Part shown: positions 50,401 through 62,456 of the stretch, piece by piece
Numbering within the stretch: the first letter of the stretch is position 1
Layout: each line of letters opens with the position of its first letter
From: Zingiber officinale
Taxonomy: Eukaryota > Streptophyta > Magnoliopsida > Zingiberales > Zingiberaceae
NCBI RefSeq assembly: GCF_018446385.1
Contig: NC_055990.1
Location: 22,625,558 to 22,689,557 of the forward strand
Length of the DNA: 64,000 bases
Direction: 5' to 3'
Program-made: the position numbers and the translations under genes
The notes under the pieces: model-generated
What the model saw: only the letters and a program-made list of their open reading frames with translations
What the model was told of the DNA's origin: nothing
Databases searched by the model: none

Positions 50401-51044
50401 TCGCCATCTCGAAGAGACAAAAGGATAGCAACGAAAGAGAGGTGAAACGATTAGGAAAGACCTGGTAAGCGAGGAAAGAAGGCTCACTAAGAAGGAGATG
50501 GGCGGAGAAGATCGCCGGTGAGATGATAGCCGCCGAAAAACGGGAACTGGATCGCCGGAGGCCGCAGCAACAGAGGAGTCAGGAGGACAAAGCACGAGCA
50601 AAGATGCGGCAGAGGAGAAGGACTAAGGCTTTATACGGCCGAAGTCGATTAGCCTCCACCGTCCGATCCAGGTCATGGGAAACAAGGACGCCATCGGGCC
50701 GTCCATTTCAAAACAATCGGCGTCCCATCGTACGGATCATCACCGCCACGCGAGGAGAGCCACGTGGCGCTCTGTCACCAGGCGCAATTAATGCGCCCAT
50801 ACCGCGCATGCTTCGACTTAATGAAAAGGATTTGCGTGATTTTCGAGAAGATTTAGACAAGCAAACATCTACGTGGAGCGCCAAGACATTCAAAACGAAG
50901 AGCCGAGCGGCTGAATTTGGCATAAGGGCCGAACGGCTCAAGGGATATTATAAGCGACGGTAAGGCGACGACCGCCCGCTCGGACACATAGTCCAGTCAG
51001 TCGGACTCACTGCCTCCTTCGACTAGACTTGAAGGGGAGGCAAG

Positions 51045-51757
51045 TGATCCGGCGGTGAGAATGGGGGACCCACTTCCTGAAGGGTCCCACCCGAGCAGAT
51101 GGAGGGTCGACTAAGCGGGTAAGGGCGCTACGAAAGGCTGAGGTGTCCAAGCGGAGCGATATAACCTGCATAGGCTTGGTTTCCACGCCAAGGTGGGAGG
51201 ACTGAAAGGCCGAGCGGGTGTCTGCCCGGCTGGAACCGAAGGGCCGAACGGGTGGAACCGAAGGGCCGAGCGGGTGGTCCGTTCGGCCAGGATAAGGGCG
51301 AGGATACAAAGGTTAGCCGAACGGCCTATTCGTTCGGCTCGGGATATGGGATGTCAGCAAAGGCATGCCTAATGATTATGCCGTACACAATATTTCACGA
51401 TAGAGGATCTAGCCGTCACATCATGGAGAGGTTGATACAGTAGCGGTATGGCCTTATGGATGCCCTTCTGACAGACCCATACCTGGGCATGGTCAAAAGC
51501 AGGTGATTGCTTTGATTGGCGTGCCCAGGCTCCTTCGAGAGGTCTATATAAGGTCTCCATTTCTTCACCGGAGGTACACGAGTCTTCTGTTTCTAAGCCA
51601 CCTCTTTGTTATTCCTCGCCTGACTTGAGCGTCGGAGGGCCGTCGCCGGGACACCCCTCCCGGCTCGGTTTTGTTGCAGGTTCGCCGGAGCACTCGAGGA
51701 TCTAGCAGGGAGCGCCACATCCCCAGCGTTCGTTGACCCCTGGTTCGGACAGGATCA
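51045..51757 (+). repeat. Element A right (3') LTR
   Basis: The LTR is 713 bp, ends ggacaggatca, and pairs with 45653-46348. Confidence 0.9.
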
Positions 51758-52615
51758 AATTATAATCCTTAAAATAATAGTGATGAAAGAAACTATAAAC
51801 ATAATTATCATATATGCACCGAAAATAAGATTAGATGAAGCTACCAAATTAAGATTTTGGGACGACTTAGATGAAATATTACAAAATATTCTGTCAAATA
51901 AAATGATTTTAATAAGAGGTGGTCTAAATTAGACATGACGAAGTGAAAAATGAGAAATATGAGAGGATAGGAGTTATGAGTTTCGAATGAAAAATGCGGA
52001 AAGGAAAACTATATTAGATTTTACGATAACACTTTATATTAGCTAATACGTTTTTCAAGAAAGAGAAGGAGACTTAGTCACGTTCAAAAGTGAGAATAAT
52101 AAATCACAAATTAACTTTCTTATAATTAGGAAGAAGGATAGAAAGATTTGTAAAGATTACAACGTCATCCCTGGAGAAAACTTAACTACCCAACATAGGT
52201 TAGCAATGTTGGATATACGTCTCAAACATAATATCAATAAAAAGAAAATATATACGACTCCTAGAATTAAGCGATGGAAGTTAAAGGAAGAAAAGCAAAA
52301 CATATTTAAGGAAAAGGTAGGAGTACAAGCATTAGGTGAAATACACGGTGATTCTAACACAACATGGAATAAGATGATATCAAATTTAAACATGGTAACT
52401 AAGAAGACTGTACTCGATGAGTCAAAGGGGCATGCACCACTAAGTAAGGAATCTTTGTGGTAGAATGAGAAAGCACAAGAGAAAGTGAAGGAAAAACAAG
52501 TAGCTTATAATAAATTATATATTTATAAGAACGAGAAAAACTTAAAAAAATATACAATAGCCAAAAAAGAAACTAAGAGACTAGTGAATGAAGCAAATAA
52601 TGAAACTTTTGAATG

Positions 52616-53393
52616 TGATCCGGTGGTAAGAGCCCGGGACCCCCTAACGAGGGGTCAGTGCCACGTGGAGGTCAGAGGGCTAAGTGGTCCGTCGGAGAAG
52701 GGTGAGCCGACCGGACGTATGACAAAAGGGCAGGCCGATCGGCCTGCCCATACATGTCTGATAGTGAAAGACGCCCTGACAAGGGTCGGGGCTCCGACGT
52801 TCAATGAAGTAGTAAATGGCCGAGCGGAAGGGCTAAGAGAGGGCAGGACATAATGGGCGCGCCGCCCTGCTGGCGCGGGAAATTAGGGCCATCCGGACGA
52901 CGCTATTCACGCCGGTCGGCCGGACGGACGTCCCGGCCGGGCGGTGGGTGAAGGATAGGAACATCTTCTGACAGCCGTCAAGTCCTATGGCCAGGTCATA
53001 CTCTAAGTCTGACAACAAGGTGTTCTGTTGTCCCATCGAAAACATGATTGACTGTAGCAGTATGATGTCAGGTAAGCTCTCTGACAGGTACATACCGAGG
53101 TATGGGATGCGGACACGTATGCGCCCCGGGGGACGTGCATTAGTTCTTTCATCGCTCTATATAAAGAGCCTCTTTCTTTGCCAGAGGTACGCATTCTACA
53201 AGCTTGGGAGCCACCCTTTTGTTGTCCGCTTACCTGACTTGAGCGTCGGAGGGTCGCCGCCGGGAACCCCTTCCCGGCCCGACTTTTGTGCAGGTTCGCC
53301 GGAGATTCGTGCGACCAGACGGAGGCCTACACCATCGACTAGAAGTGCGCCACGTGCCCAGCGTCCTTTGGTTCGGCCATTCGGACAGGATCA
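52616..53393 (+). repeat. Element B left (5') LTR
   Basis: The 778-bp LTR contains a TATA box (ctatataaagag) near 53157 and ends cggacaggatca. It shares the end motifs and the gacttgagcgtcggagg block with the LTRs of element A, so A and B are relatives. Confidence 0.88.
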
Positions 53394-56300
53394 ACTGGGA
53401 TCCGCACCTGCTAAGGAACGCCAAAGTCGATGCTAAATCGACTCAAACCCTATAGGGCTGACTAACTAACGATGAGTTGAATCGAGTCGGTCCATTCACA
53501 AGTGCAGAGGAGCTATGGGGGAAGTTAAACGAACTGCACGAAGCAACAAGCAACATCATTCGGTGGCGTACGAGCACCACCGATGACAAGATTATTCCAT
53601 CGGCTCTTCAGACTCCGTCAGAAGCAACTAATCGAGCGGGATCATCTTTAGATGAAATACCAAGACGACAACAGAAAAGGGAAAGCCCCAGCGACGCGAT
53701 CTCCCGAGCCGGATCAATCGCCAATTTTCTGAGGCCATTCTACAAGACCCTCCGCCCCAGCACTACGTGCCTCCGACGATCGGCGAGTATAATGGGACAT
53801 CGACCCGGACGATCATCCGGTAAGTTCGACACCATGCCCACTCCATCAATACATGTACGGAGTAAAGTGTCGAGTTTTTCTCACCACCTCTCTGGATCGG
53901 CCAACTGTGGTTTCGCGGACGGATCCATCACAAGCTTCAAGACTTCCAACGGCCTTCCTCCATCATTTCGCAAGCGGCCTATCAAAAACGAAGCAGTCTG
54001 TTTCGCCATCAGCAAGAAGCCCGAATCGCTTCGAGCTTACATCCAGCGGTTCAACCAAGTGGCGATGGACATTCCAACGGAAACCATGACGAATGTCTTC
54101 ACACAAGGCCTTGGACGGGATTTCTTCCAATCCGAAGCCGCCCCGAGACTACGATCACACGCTACGCCAACGAATACATTAACGCGAAGAAGCACAAGCG
54201 GCAAGGAAAAAGGAAACTCAAATGAACGGACTCTCACCGAAAGCGAACAAGAAGCCGCCATCACCGCCCAGAGGACCAAGGGTCAAGCAATCCGATCACC
54301 ACCCAAGTCTCAAGAAGAGCTGCCGCTCCAAGCCAAAGAAGAAATGGACCCCGATGTGCCCCTTCCACCGGACGGATACACACAACACAAGGGATCGCCA
54401 AGTCTTCCTTCGTGGCTCATCCCGCCCTGAACGTCGGGCGACGGCCGCCTACCGACAGCGACAGAGAACTCACACGGGATCGGACGCGAAATGACAGTTC
54501 CAAAGAACAGACTCGACGCATCGCTCCCCAACGAAGGAGAATCGCCGAGCGCCCAGAGAACGATCTGGACCATCCGCCGAAGAGGAATAAGCAATACTTT
54601 CCGAGGCGAGATCAACGTTATCGCGGCGGGACCGATCGGAGGAGACTCCAACCGAGCTAGAAGGCGAGCGTCCGGCAGCGCGGTCGGCTGTAGCCAAGAA
54701 AGAGCGGAAGGACCCGAAATTAGTTTCGACCCGGACTCGAAGGAGTTACCCCACGACGACGCTCTGCCCATCAAAGCGGTAATAGCCAATTACACAATCA
54801 CCGCTGTATTTGTTGACACAGTGAGCTCACCAACATCATATTCAAGAAGGCTCGATCAACAGAAATCGATCGAGCCGAATCACTACCCACGACAACCCGT
54901 CATGGGTTCATCAGTAACGGTTCAAATTTACGGACAGATCCTACGCCACTCACCGGAGAAGAGCCGCTCAGAGGACAAGAACAACAACTTTCAGGTAGTC
55001 GACTCTTCTTCGCATAATAACATTTTGGGACGACCGCGCCGAATCCGAGCGGTCGCCCTCAACATTCCATCAAGATCAAGTTCCTGCCGAGGAAGTGGGA
55101 GAAGTACGGGAGATCACCTAGCCGGCGACGCTACATCGAGACGGTCCGCAGAAGCCACCTCCTCGGCGCCTGATCGAGGTAAACGCCATCACAGAAAAGC
55201 CACCCTCTTTAATTTACGAAAAAGAGGAAGTGCAGATTCACCCGACCCGACGGGTGCCACGACTTTATCAAGGTCCGATCCGGAGGAGAAACAGAAGACG
55301 AAGTGATCCATCGCCTCCGAAGAAATCATGATGTTCTATCTGCGGTTTGATACGAGCCGCCTAATTTCACGAGCATAACGCAAAGACGAGTCAGACGTCC
55401 GACCGGACGCCACCAAATAAGCAAAGAAAAGGGACTTCAGCGTAATGCCATTATCCCAAGTGAGGTGGAAAAGCTAAAGCCGCCATATACGCGAGGTGTG
55501 CCCCGAGTCGACTAACGAGTATTAGTCTCCGCCGTGCAACAAGTGGAGAGTGTGCATCGATTGAATCTCAACAAAGCTCGCCTAAAGATTTTTATCCTCC
55601 GCCCTGACAGATCACCGTGGACTCTACTACTACCGCTAATTAATCAGACGCCGACGCCTACTAAGGTATCACCAAGCCGCCACCAAGATCAAGAAAAGGT
55701 TAGCTTCGTGACGCCGACTACACTTATTGCTATAATGCAACGCCGCTCGGATTCAAGAAGGCCACATATCATTGATGAATAAAGTATTCAGAGAGCGATC
55801 GGGCGGAATCTAAGTTTACGTGGACGATATTCTCATTAAGTCCTCCGAGCGGATGATCTCTTCAAAGACACGGAGGAAACCTTCCGAACGCCAAGCAAAT
55901 ACGGAGTCAGCTAAATCCCCGTAAGTGCCTCGTCGAGCAAAAGGAGGGCACTTCTGGGTACATAAGACCGAGCGGGAATCAAGCAACCTAGCAAGGTGAA
56001 AGCTCTACAAGATACGCCGCCCAAGAAATACAAGGAAGTGCGCTGTCAATTGGCTTCGGATCACCACTGGTCTGTGTTCATCTCCAAAACCGCCACCGAG
56101 CCTTCCTTTTTTCAAGATCTTACGCAGCTACAAAATTTTACTCGACGAAGAACGCGACCGCTCAAGATTCAGCATTTCAACTCTCTCGATATTAGCTAAG
56201 CCGATCGCAAGTGAGCCACTTCATACGATGATTGTCTTCAACCGAGTACGAATCGGCTCACTTTAGTGAGGTCGAGCGGAGAAGAGCCTCAGATATTTCC

Positions 56301-58227
56301 TTAGTCATATTTTAAAGATGCCAATCTCGCTATATCGGGCTCGAGAAGTCGGCTCGCCCGTCCTCGTCCGCCGCCGCTTCGTCCATACTTCCCGGCGACA
56401 CGATCATCATAAAACCAATAGCCCGCCTTTGGACGTGTCCTACTAAATCCAGCATCCGGACGACTCATCAAACGGACGACGGAATTAAGTGAGTTCGATA
56501 TCCAATACCAGCCCGACGGCGATCAAAGCCCTTCGCCGATTTCGCGATCGAGGTGCAAAGGCCGGAGCCTAAGCTAGTGGAGAATATACGCGACGGGTCG
56601 CCCACCCCTAAGCGGATCGAATATCATTGCTTCCCCTCAAGAAGAAAAGACGACTTATCCGTCCTACCGATTATAAAGCTACCAACAACGAAGGTAATAC
56701 GAGGCCCTCATACCGGCTTCAAGTCGCCGCACGCGGGAGCCCGGCAACGCTCATTCTGGATTCAGCTGGTCATGCCAGCTTCCTCCTGTACCTTCGAGAT
56801 TAATAACGCTCGCCTCAAGCTCTACGTAAGCCTTCAAAAGCTCAAACCGATTTTAGAGAAGTTATTGCTCAAGATACCCAGAGCAGAAAATCAAGCTACC
56901 AATGAGTTAGCCAAGCTCGTCAAGCTCAATAACGCCGATCGTCATTCAAGAGCCAATTGAAAAGTATTGTTGGTGGCGCATGCCGACCGGACGGCAGCCT
57001 CACGATTCCGAGCGACCGGAGAACACCCATCATAGAGTTCCTCCGCCGGCGCCACACCATCCAAGAGTACGAAGCTCACCGCTAAGGAGAAGAGCCTCGG
57101 TTCACACTCATCGCGAGCAGCTTTACAAAAGACTTTCTCACGCCCATTGTTGAAATGCATGAGCTCGGAGGACTCGGCTTACATCCTCCAAGAAGTACAT
57201 CAAGGATCGCGCGGAGGACATCCGGCGACGATCACCGCTAAGAAGATCCCGCTGCCTGCATTTCGCCAACTCGCATGCAAGCAGACGTCGCCGATCAGCC
57301 GATACGCCGTGCTGTATACCATAACTTCTACCACCGACCGCAGAGGAAACGAAGGCATCTCGTCCGCTCGACCGGGAACGGATATCGCTGGTCCATTTCC
57401 TACGGCGACCGGACAATGGAAATTTCTACTAGTGGCGAGATTATTTTTCCAAGTGGTGGAGGCCGAGTCACCGCAAAGATCACCGAGCGTACGGTCAAAA
57501 ATTCATACGGTAACACATCATCCGTCGGTTCCGCATCCCTCGCCGATCGTTCGATAACGGGCGCGCTCACGGAAGGTGCTAGAGGAGGGTGCAAAAGCTA
57601 CAGATCGAGCAACACTTCACATCCGTGGCTTATCCCCAGCAACGGTCAAGCCGAAATAGCCAATCGAAATTCTTCAGATTCTCGCGCGCCGCCGACCATT
57701 CGGGAGGAAGTCATTCACGGGCGCTTCCGCGCTCAGGCCATCCGGACGACCAAGGAAGGACGCCACACCATTCCATTCGTGTACGGTGGCGAGGCGCTTA
57801 TCCCGTCAAGTCGCGCCGAGTCCGTCCGATTCGTAGTTACGACGGCAACGCCGAACTGAGGAACAATGGAGTCGGATTTCGTCGACGAGGAGCGAGCCAA
57901 GGCGTCTGTCCGACTGACGGCGACCGGCAGAGGATGAAGCAAAATTACAACCAGTAATCCCCGATCATTCCGTGTCGACGATCTGTTCGAAGAAAGTCGC
58001 TTACGGCCGATGCTGGTTTAAGTTCGGGCGCCCCTTCAAGGTTATCGAGAAGTCTGATCGAGAGCATATTATTCGAGGACGAAGACGCAAGCACCGGATC
58101 GACCCGGAGTGCGAATCATCTCCACTTTATCGAGGGTGAAAGTGCACGAATATAAATCATTTTAGGATATGTTAGTCCACTGCTTCTGAATGCAGAATCA
58201 AAATTAATTCAAAGGATTGCAGTAACA

Positions 58228-58830
58228 CTGAGTTCTGTTTCAAGGCCGCCGAGCCCGACGTTAAATATCGAGACGAGCCGGCGTTTATAAACGCCCGAGG
58301 AAGACCGCCGAGCTCCAACGTTAAATATCGAGAGACGAGCCGGCTTATAAACGCCCGAGCGAAGACCGCCGAGCTCGGACGCTAAATATCGAGAGACGAG
58401 CCGCCTATAAAACGTCGAGAACGCCGAGCCCGACGTTAAATATCGAGAGACGAGCCGCCTTATAAACGCCCGAAGGAAGGCCGCCGAGCCCGACGCAATA
58501 TCGAGAGACGAGCGCCGCTTATAAACGCCCGAAGCGGAAGGTCGCCGAGCTCCGACGCAATATCGAGACGAGCCGCCTATAAACGCCCGAAGGAAGACCG
58601 CCGAGCCCGACGCAAATATCGAGACGAGCCGCTTATAAACGTTTCGAGGAAGACCGCCGAGCCCGACGTTAAATATCGAGAGACGAGCCGACGCCTATAA
58701 ACGCCCGAGCGGAAGGCCGCCGAGCTCGACGTAAATATCGAGAGACGAGCCGGCCTATAAACGCCCGAGAGGAAGACCGCCGAGCTCCGACGTTAAATAT
58801 CGAGAGACGAGCCGCTGTTTATAAACGTCC
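58228..58830 (+). repeat. About 62-bp tandem array in element B
   Basis: Roughly ten units share gaccgccgagc, cgacgttaaatatcgag, agacgagccg and tataaacgcccg in that order. The unit corresponds to one half of the composite unit in element A's array at 47140-48085. Spacing varies by small gaps. Confidence 0.88.
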
Positions 58831-59159
58831 TACGGATAGCCAATCATACGATACAATCAACGATAGCCTGGTTATACTACCGAGCGGCTCGCTCATCAAA
58901 ATGTACGGAAAATCCTTTTGGGGTAAGGCACAAAGAAAAAGTCATGTTGAAAGTTAGGATATTAGACGTAAACGCCGAGCAAGTTACGCTCGAAAGCTTA
59001 ATGCCGGCTATCGCACGATGATGTAATTAAGACGATCAATCGAGCCGAGCTGAAGGATATAAAGAACACTTCAAGCGACGAGGGAAAACGCCTGCTAAAA
59101 TGTATGAAAGGAGCGTAAGGTCATCTATTACTCATTAGGTAAATCAAACAAGTCATTAC

Positions 59160-61120
59160 AGAGATAAGTCACGAACGCTGGAATACAAAAATTCACGAAA
59201 ACGCCTCACGATCAAAATCAAAAAGAGCTGCGGACGGAGTCCATCACGCCGCGAGGTCCCTGGGATGGTCACCGACAGCAGTGGCCTGGTTCGGGGATAC
59301 CACGCTGATCGCCTCCTCGAAGTCAAGGATATCTCTTCAGAAACTTCTATCCGAAGTCTTCCGAGCGGAGGAACGCCTTCCTCCCTTCTTCGAGCGAGCC
59401 GACTCCCTTTGAGCGCGGCGTGGGCAGCGTCGCTAGCGGCCTCAAGATCCTTCAAATCTCCATCAAATTGAGGCTCACCGAGCGGCTCTTTCTGCGTGGC
59501 GCAGGCGCCCAAATTCGACGCTGCTCCACCGATCTCCACCTTCACGCGCTCCATATCATCGATAGCCCGCTGCTTCCGAGTGGTCGCTGATCTCCTTATC
59601 TCTGTCTGATCATCGCTTGCCGAACGATTCGCCGCCAAATCGAAGCCCTTTCCGCTCAAGATCCAAGAGTTTTTCGCCTTCCAGAAGCGGCCGAACGCTT
59701 GCACTTCGCAGCTTTTGCTTCTTCAACTCGCCCTCCGCCGCCAATCGATCGCTAACGGCGATCCGCCCACCCGCTCGCTAGCAAACGCGATGTTAAAACA
59801 TAATTTAAATACGCAAACAAAGAAACAGAGCATACTCCGGCTCGTTATAGATTGCCGCCGAGCCGCCGAGTCACCGCTATTCGACGCCGAAAGGCCCACC
59901 CAAGCTCGGGCTGAGGGCTCACAGGTAATCACCGCCGGACCACAGCCGACGCAGAAGCCGACGCCCAAGGAAGGCGCAGAACGGTTTTAATTAAATTCAG
60001 CCGCCGGCCGCTCTTGAAGCGCCGGCCTTACCGGACGCCCACCAAAGGACGAGGAGGGAAGCTACCAGCGCCTGACACGGCGAAAGTTCTCAAGGGGCGG
60101 ACGCGGCACTCGTAGCCGCCCTGAGAACCACGAGGGTCGGAGTACTCAAGGAAACCGTCCCCGACAAGACCGGCATCCGCGCCCCACTCGGCCGCGACTC
60201 ATCAAGTGTAGTCGAGGCGATGCGATTCCGGCCGCTTGCGCTGAAAAGGCGGCACGCCATCGGCCGAACGGCCTCCACCTCGGCCGTGAGAGCCGCTGCC
60301 GCCTGCCTCATCGTGAGAGGCAGGGCGCTCGAGGCTTCGGGACAACAGTGTCCCTCACCTTCTTCACCGCCGGATCACCGAGAAAGGCCCTGCTCGACGC
60401 CTGCTCGCCACCGCCCGATCCGAGCGGTCTTCACCTGAGCCTTTGTAGCTTGCGCGCCACACGATTTCAGCCGAAGCAAAAATAAACCAGAACAAAACAA
60501 ACGGAAGATAAGGAACTTACTCACGCCGCAGGCGTGTCGGCCATGGTAGAGGATGTTTAATACGTGCATTACTCCCGGAGGAGTAGCCATTAATACGAGC
60601 TACCGCTAACCAGCCGCTCGCCGCACAAGGTAGGCCGCCGCTTCTAAATTGCTGAGCCCGGCCAAGACGCCCCGCCACTTGGTACGAAAGTCGCCGCCGA
60701 AAACGATATAGAAAAAGTGCTTCCAATGTTTGTTGGAGTTCGGCACGCCATCGAAGAGGACGAAACCTATCCTAGATCGAAAACAAAAGTTCCCCACTCG
60801 ACCGCTTGGATAGTAAAAGTAGTGGAAGATTTTGGGTCTATGGGACGCCGCTCAACAACAAACCATTACTCCGCCAGAAATAACAGAGTCGGAACCACCG
60901 CCGAGCGGAATGCGAAAGTAATTGCAGACTTCGGTTATGAAGGAGTGGCCAGAAATTCGTCTCGGAAAAGAACCGTGCCGATCGGCGATTCATAAGGCCG
61001 ATCGGCCGGTGTGGCTAATTCTGTCGGAAGGAATGTCGAAGTCCGAGCGAGACGCAACGCGCCCTCCTCGCCAAAACGACTTTCCACGGTCGAGTACCAT
61101 GACCCGAGCACCCGCCGATC
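59160..61120 (-). mobile_element. Antisense accessory reading region of element B (fossil)
   Basis: On the minus strand, broken frames give motifs of the same kind of antisense protein as in element A, for instance GFVLFDGVPNSNKHW at about 60,725-60,770, with a charged coiled-coil-like stretch lower down. It sits between the polymerase remnants and the right LTR, as in element A, and has multiple breaks. Confidence 0.55.
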
Positions 61121-61721
61121 GCTAAGTACTAGTCATGATCGAAAGACAGGAACGCGGACAAAGGGGAAGGTTCAAGCAAGGAACGGAGAAAACCGAATGA
61201 AGGAAACGATTAACAGAAAGAAAACGCTGAACGAGAAAGAGGGTCTTACGAGCAAGAAAGACGATCGACGGGACCCGATCGCGAAAGTCGAGGGGCGAGG
61301 TCACGGAGAAAAAACGGCAGAGGAGCGCCGAGGAGGAGGAACCTACAACGCGGAAAAGAAGTCGAGCTTTATATCGCCGCCCGGAGTAACCTCCACCATC
61401 CGATCCAGTCGCTGATAACGAGGCCATCATCCGCCGTCCATTTCAAACGGCGGCTCCATCTGAAGCGACGCCACCGCCATACCGACAAACGACAATCGCC
61501 ACGCGTCGCCAGGATATCGCCGGATGAACGAATCCCCATCGCAGCAGCACGCGACGGGTAATGGGGAGAGCATCGACAAGGACGCCAAGAAAACAAAAGG
61601 TACGGACAAGATACACCAACGGACGAGCATCTCTACACCGCCGATCGCCCAACGCAACAATCATCGCCACCGACGGCATCACTGGGACCGCCTCCTTCGA
61701 CTAGACTCGAGGGGAGGCAAG

Positions 61722-62456
61722 TGATCCGTGGTAGAGCCCGGACCCCTAACGACACGCCACGTGGAGGTCGGAGGGCCAGGGCGGTCCGCCGGAGAAGGGC
61801 GAGCCGACCGGACGACGATGACAAAGGGCAGTGCCGATCGCCCGCCCATACACGCTCGATAGTGAAAGACGCCGACAAGGGTCGGGGCCCACGCTCAACG
61901 GCAGTAAACGGCCGAGCGGAAGGGCTAAGAGAGGGCAGGACATAATGGGCGCGCCGCCCGGCTGACGCGGGAAATTAGGGCCATCCGGACGACGCTATTC
62001 ACGCCGGTCGGCCGGACGGACGTCCCGGCCGGGCGGTGGGTGAAGGATAGGAACATCTTCTGACAGCGTCAAGTCCTATGGCCAAGTCATACTCTAAGTC
62101 CGACAACAAGGTGTTCTGTCATTCCATCGAAACACGATCGATCAGCAGTGACGATGTCGTAAGCTCGGCTGTACATACCGAGGTACGGACGCGACACGAC
62201 GCGCCCGGGACGGCATTAGTTCTTTCATCGCCTATATAAAGAGCCTCTTCTTCGCTGTAGGTACGATTCTACAAGCTCGAGCCACCCTTTGGTCCGCCAC
62301 CGACTGAAGGCCGGAGGGTCGCCGCCGGAACCCCTTCCCGCCCGACTTTCAAGCAGTGTTCACGGAGATTCGTGCGACCAGACGGAGGCCTACACCATCG
62401 ACTAGAAGTGCGCCACGTGCCCAGCGTCCTTTGGTTCGGCCATTCGGACAGGATCA
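61722..62456 (+). repeat. Element B right (3') LTR
   Basis: The 735-bp LTR pairs with 52616-53393. Stretches of 80-100 identical bases (for example around 61960-62075 and 62365-62456) alternate with stretches full of small gaps. Confidence 0.88.

Larger units (their letters stand above)
45653..51757 (+). mobile_element. Element A: non-autonomous Tat-like Ty3-gypsy retrotransposon
   Basis: The element is 6105 bp, begins TGATCC, ends GGATCA, and has perfect 5-bp target duplications aatta at 45648-45652 and 51758-51762. The sequence after the left LTR, ttggcgccgtctgtgggaac, is a typical gypsy primer-binding site, and a purine tract (gaaggggaggcaag) precedes the right LTR. The internal 4.7 kb shows no recognisable gag, protease or polymerase on the + strand. 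It holds two tandem arrays and an antisense reading region. It therefore looks like a non-autonomous relative of element B. The age is uncertain because LTR divergence is patchy. Confidence 0.85.
52616..62456 (+). mobile_element. Element B: Tat-like Ty3-gypsy retrotransposon, badly decayed
   Basis: This 9841-bp element is flanked by perfect target duplications gaatg at 52611-52615 and 62457-62461 and has TGATCC...GGATCA ends like element A. On the + strand the parts come in gypsy order: gag-like sequence (about 53.5-54.5 kb, with SLRAYIQRFNQVAMDIP), an aspartic-protease-like stretch (near 54.7-54.9 kb, with ELPHDDALPIKAVIANYTI), reverse transcriptase with YVDDILIKS near 55.82 kb, then RNase H and integrase remnants to about 57.9 kb. 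A tandem array and an antisense accessory region follow, then a purine tract (gaggggaggcaag) and the right LTR. Breaks are very numerous, so it is a fossil, unless the assembly is poor here. Confidence 0.85.

Noticed and set aside
53230-53424. Minus-strand frame shared between the LTRs of element B
   Set aside because: It is LTR sequence in antisense, repeated because the LTR is repeated.
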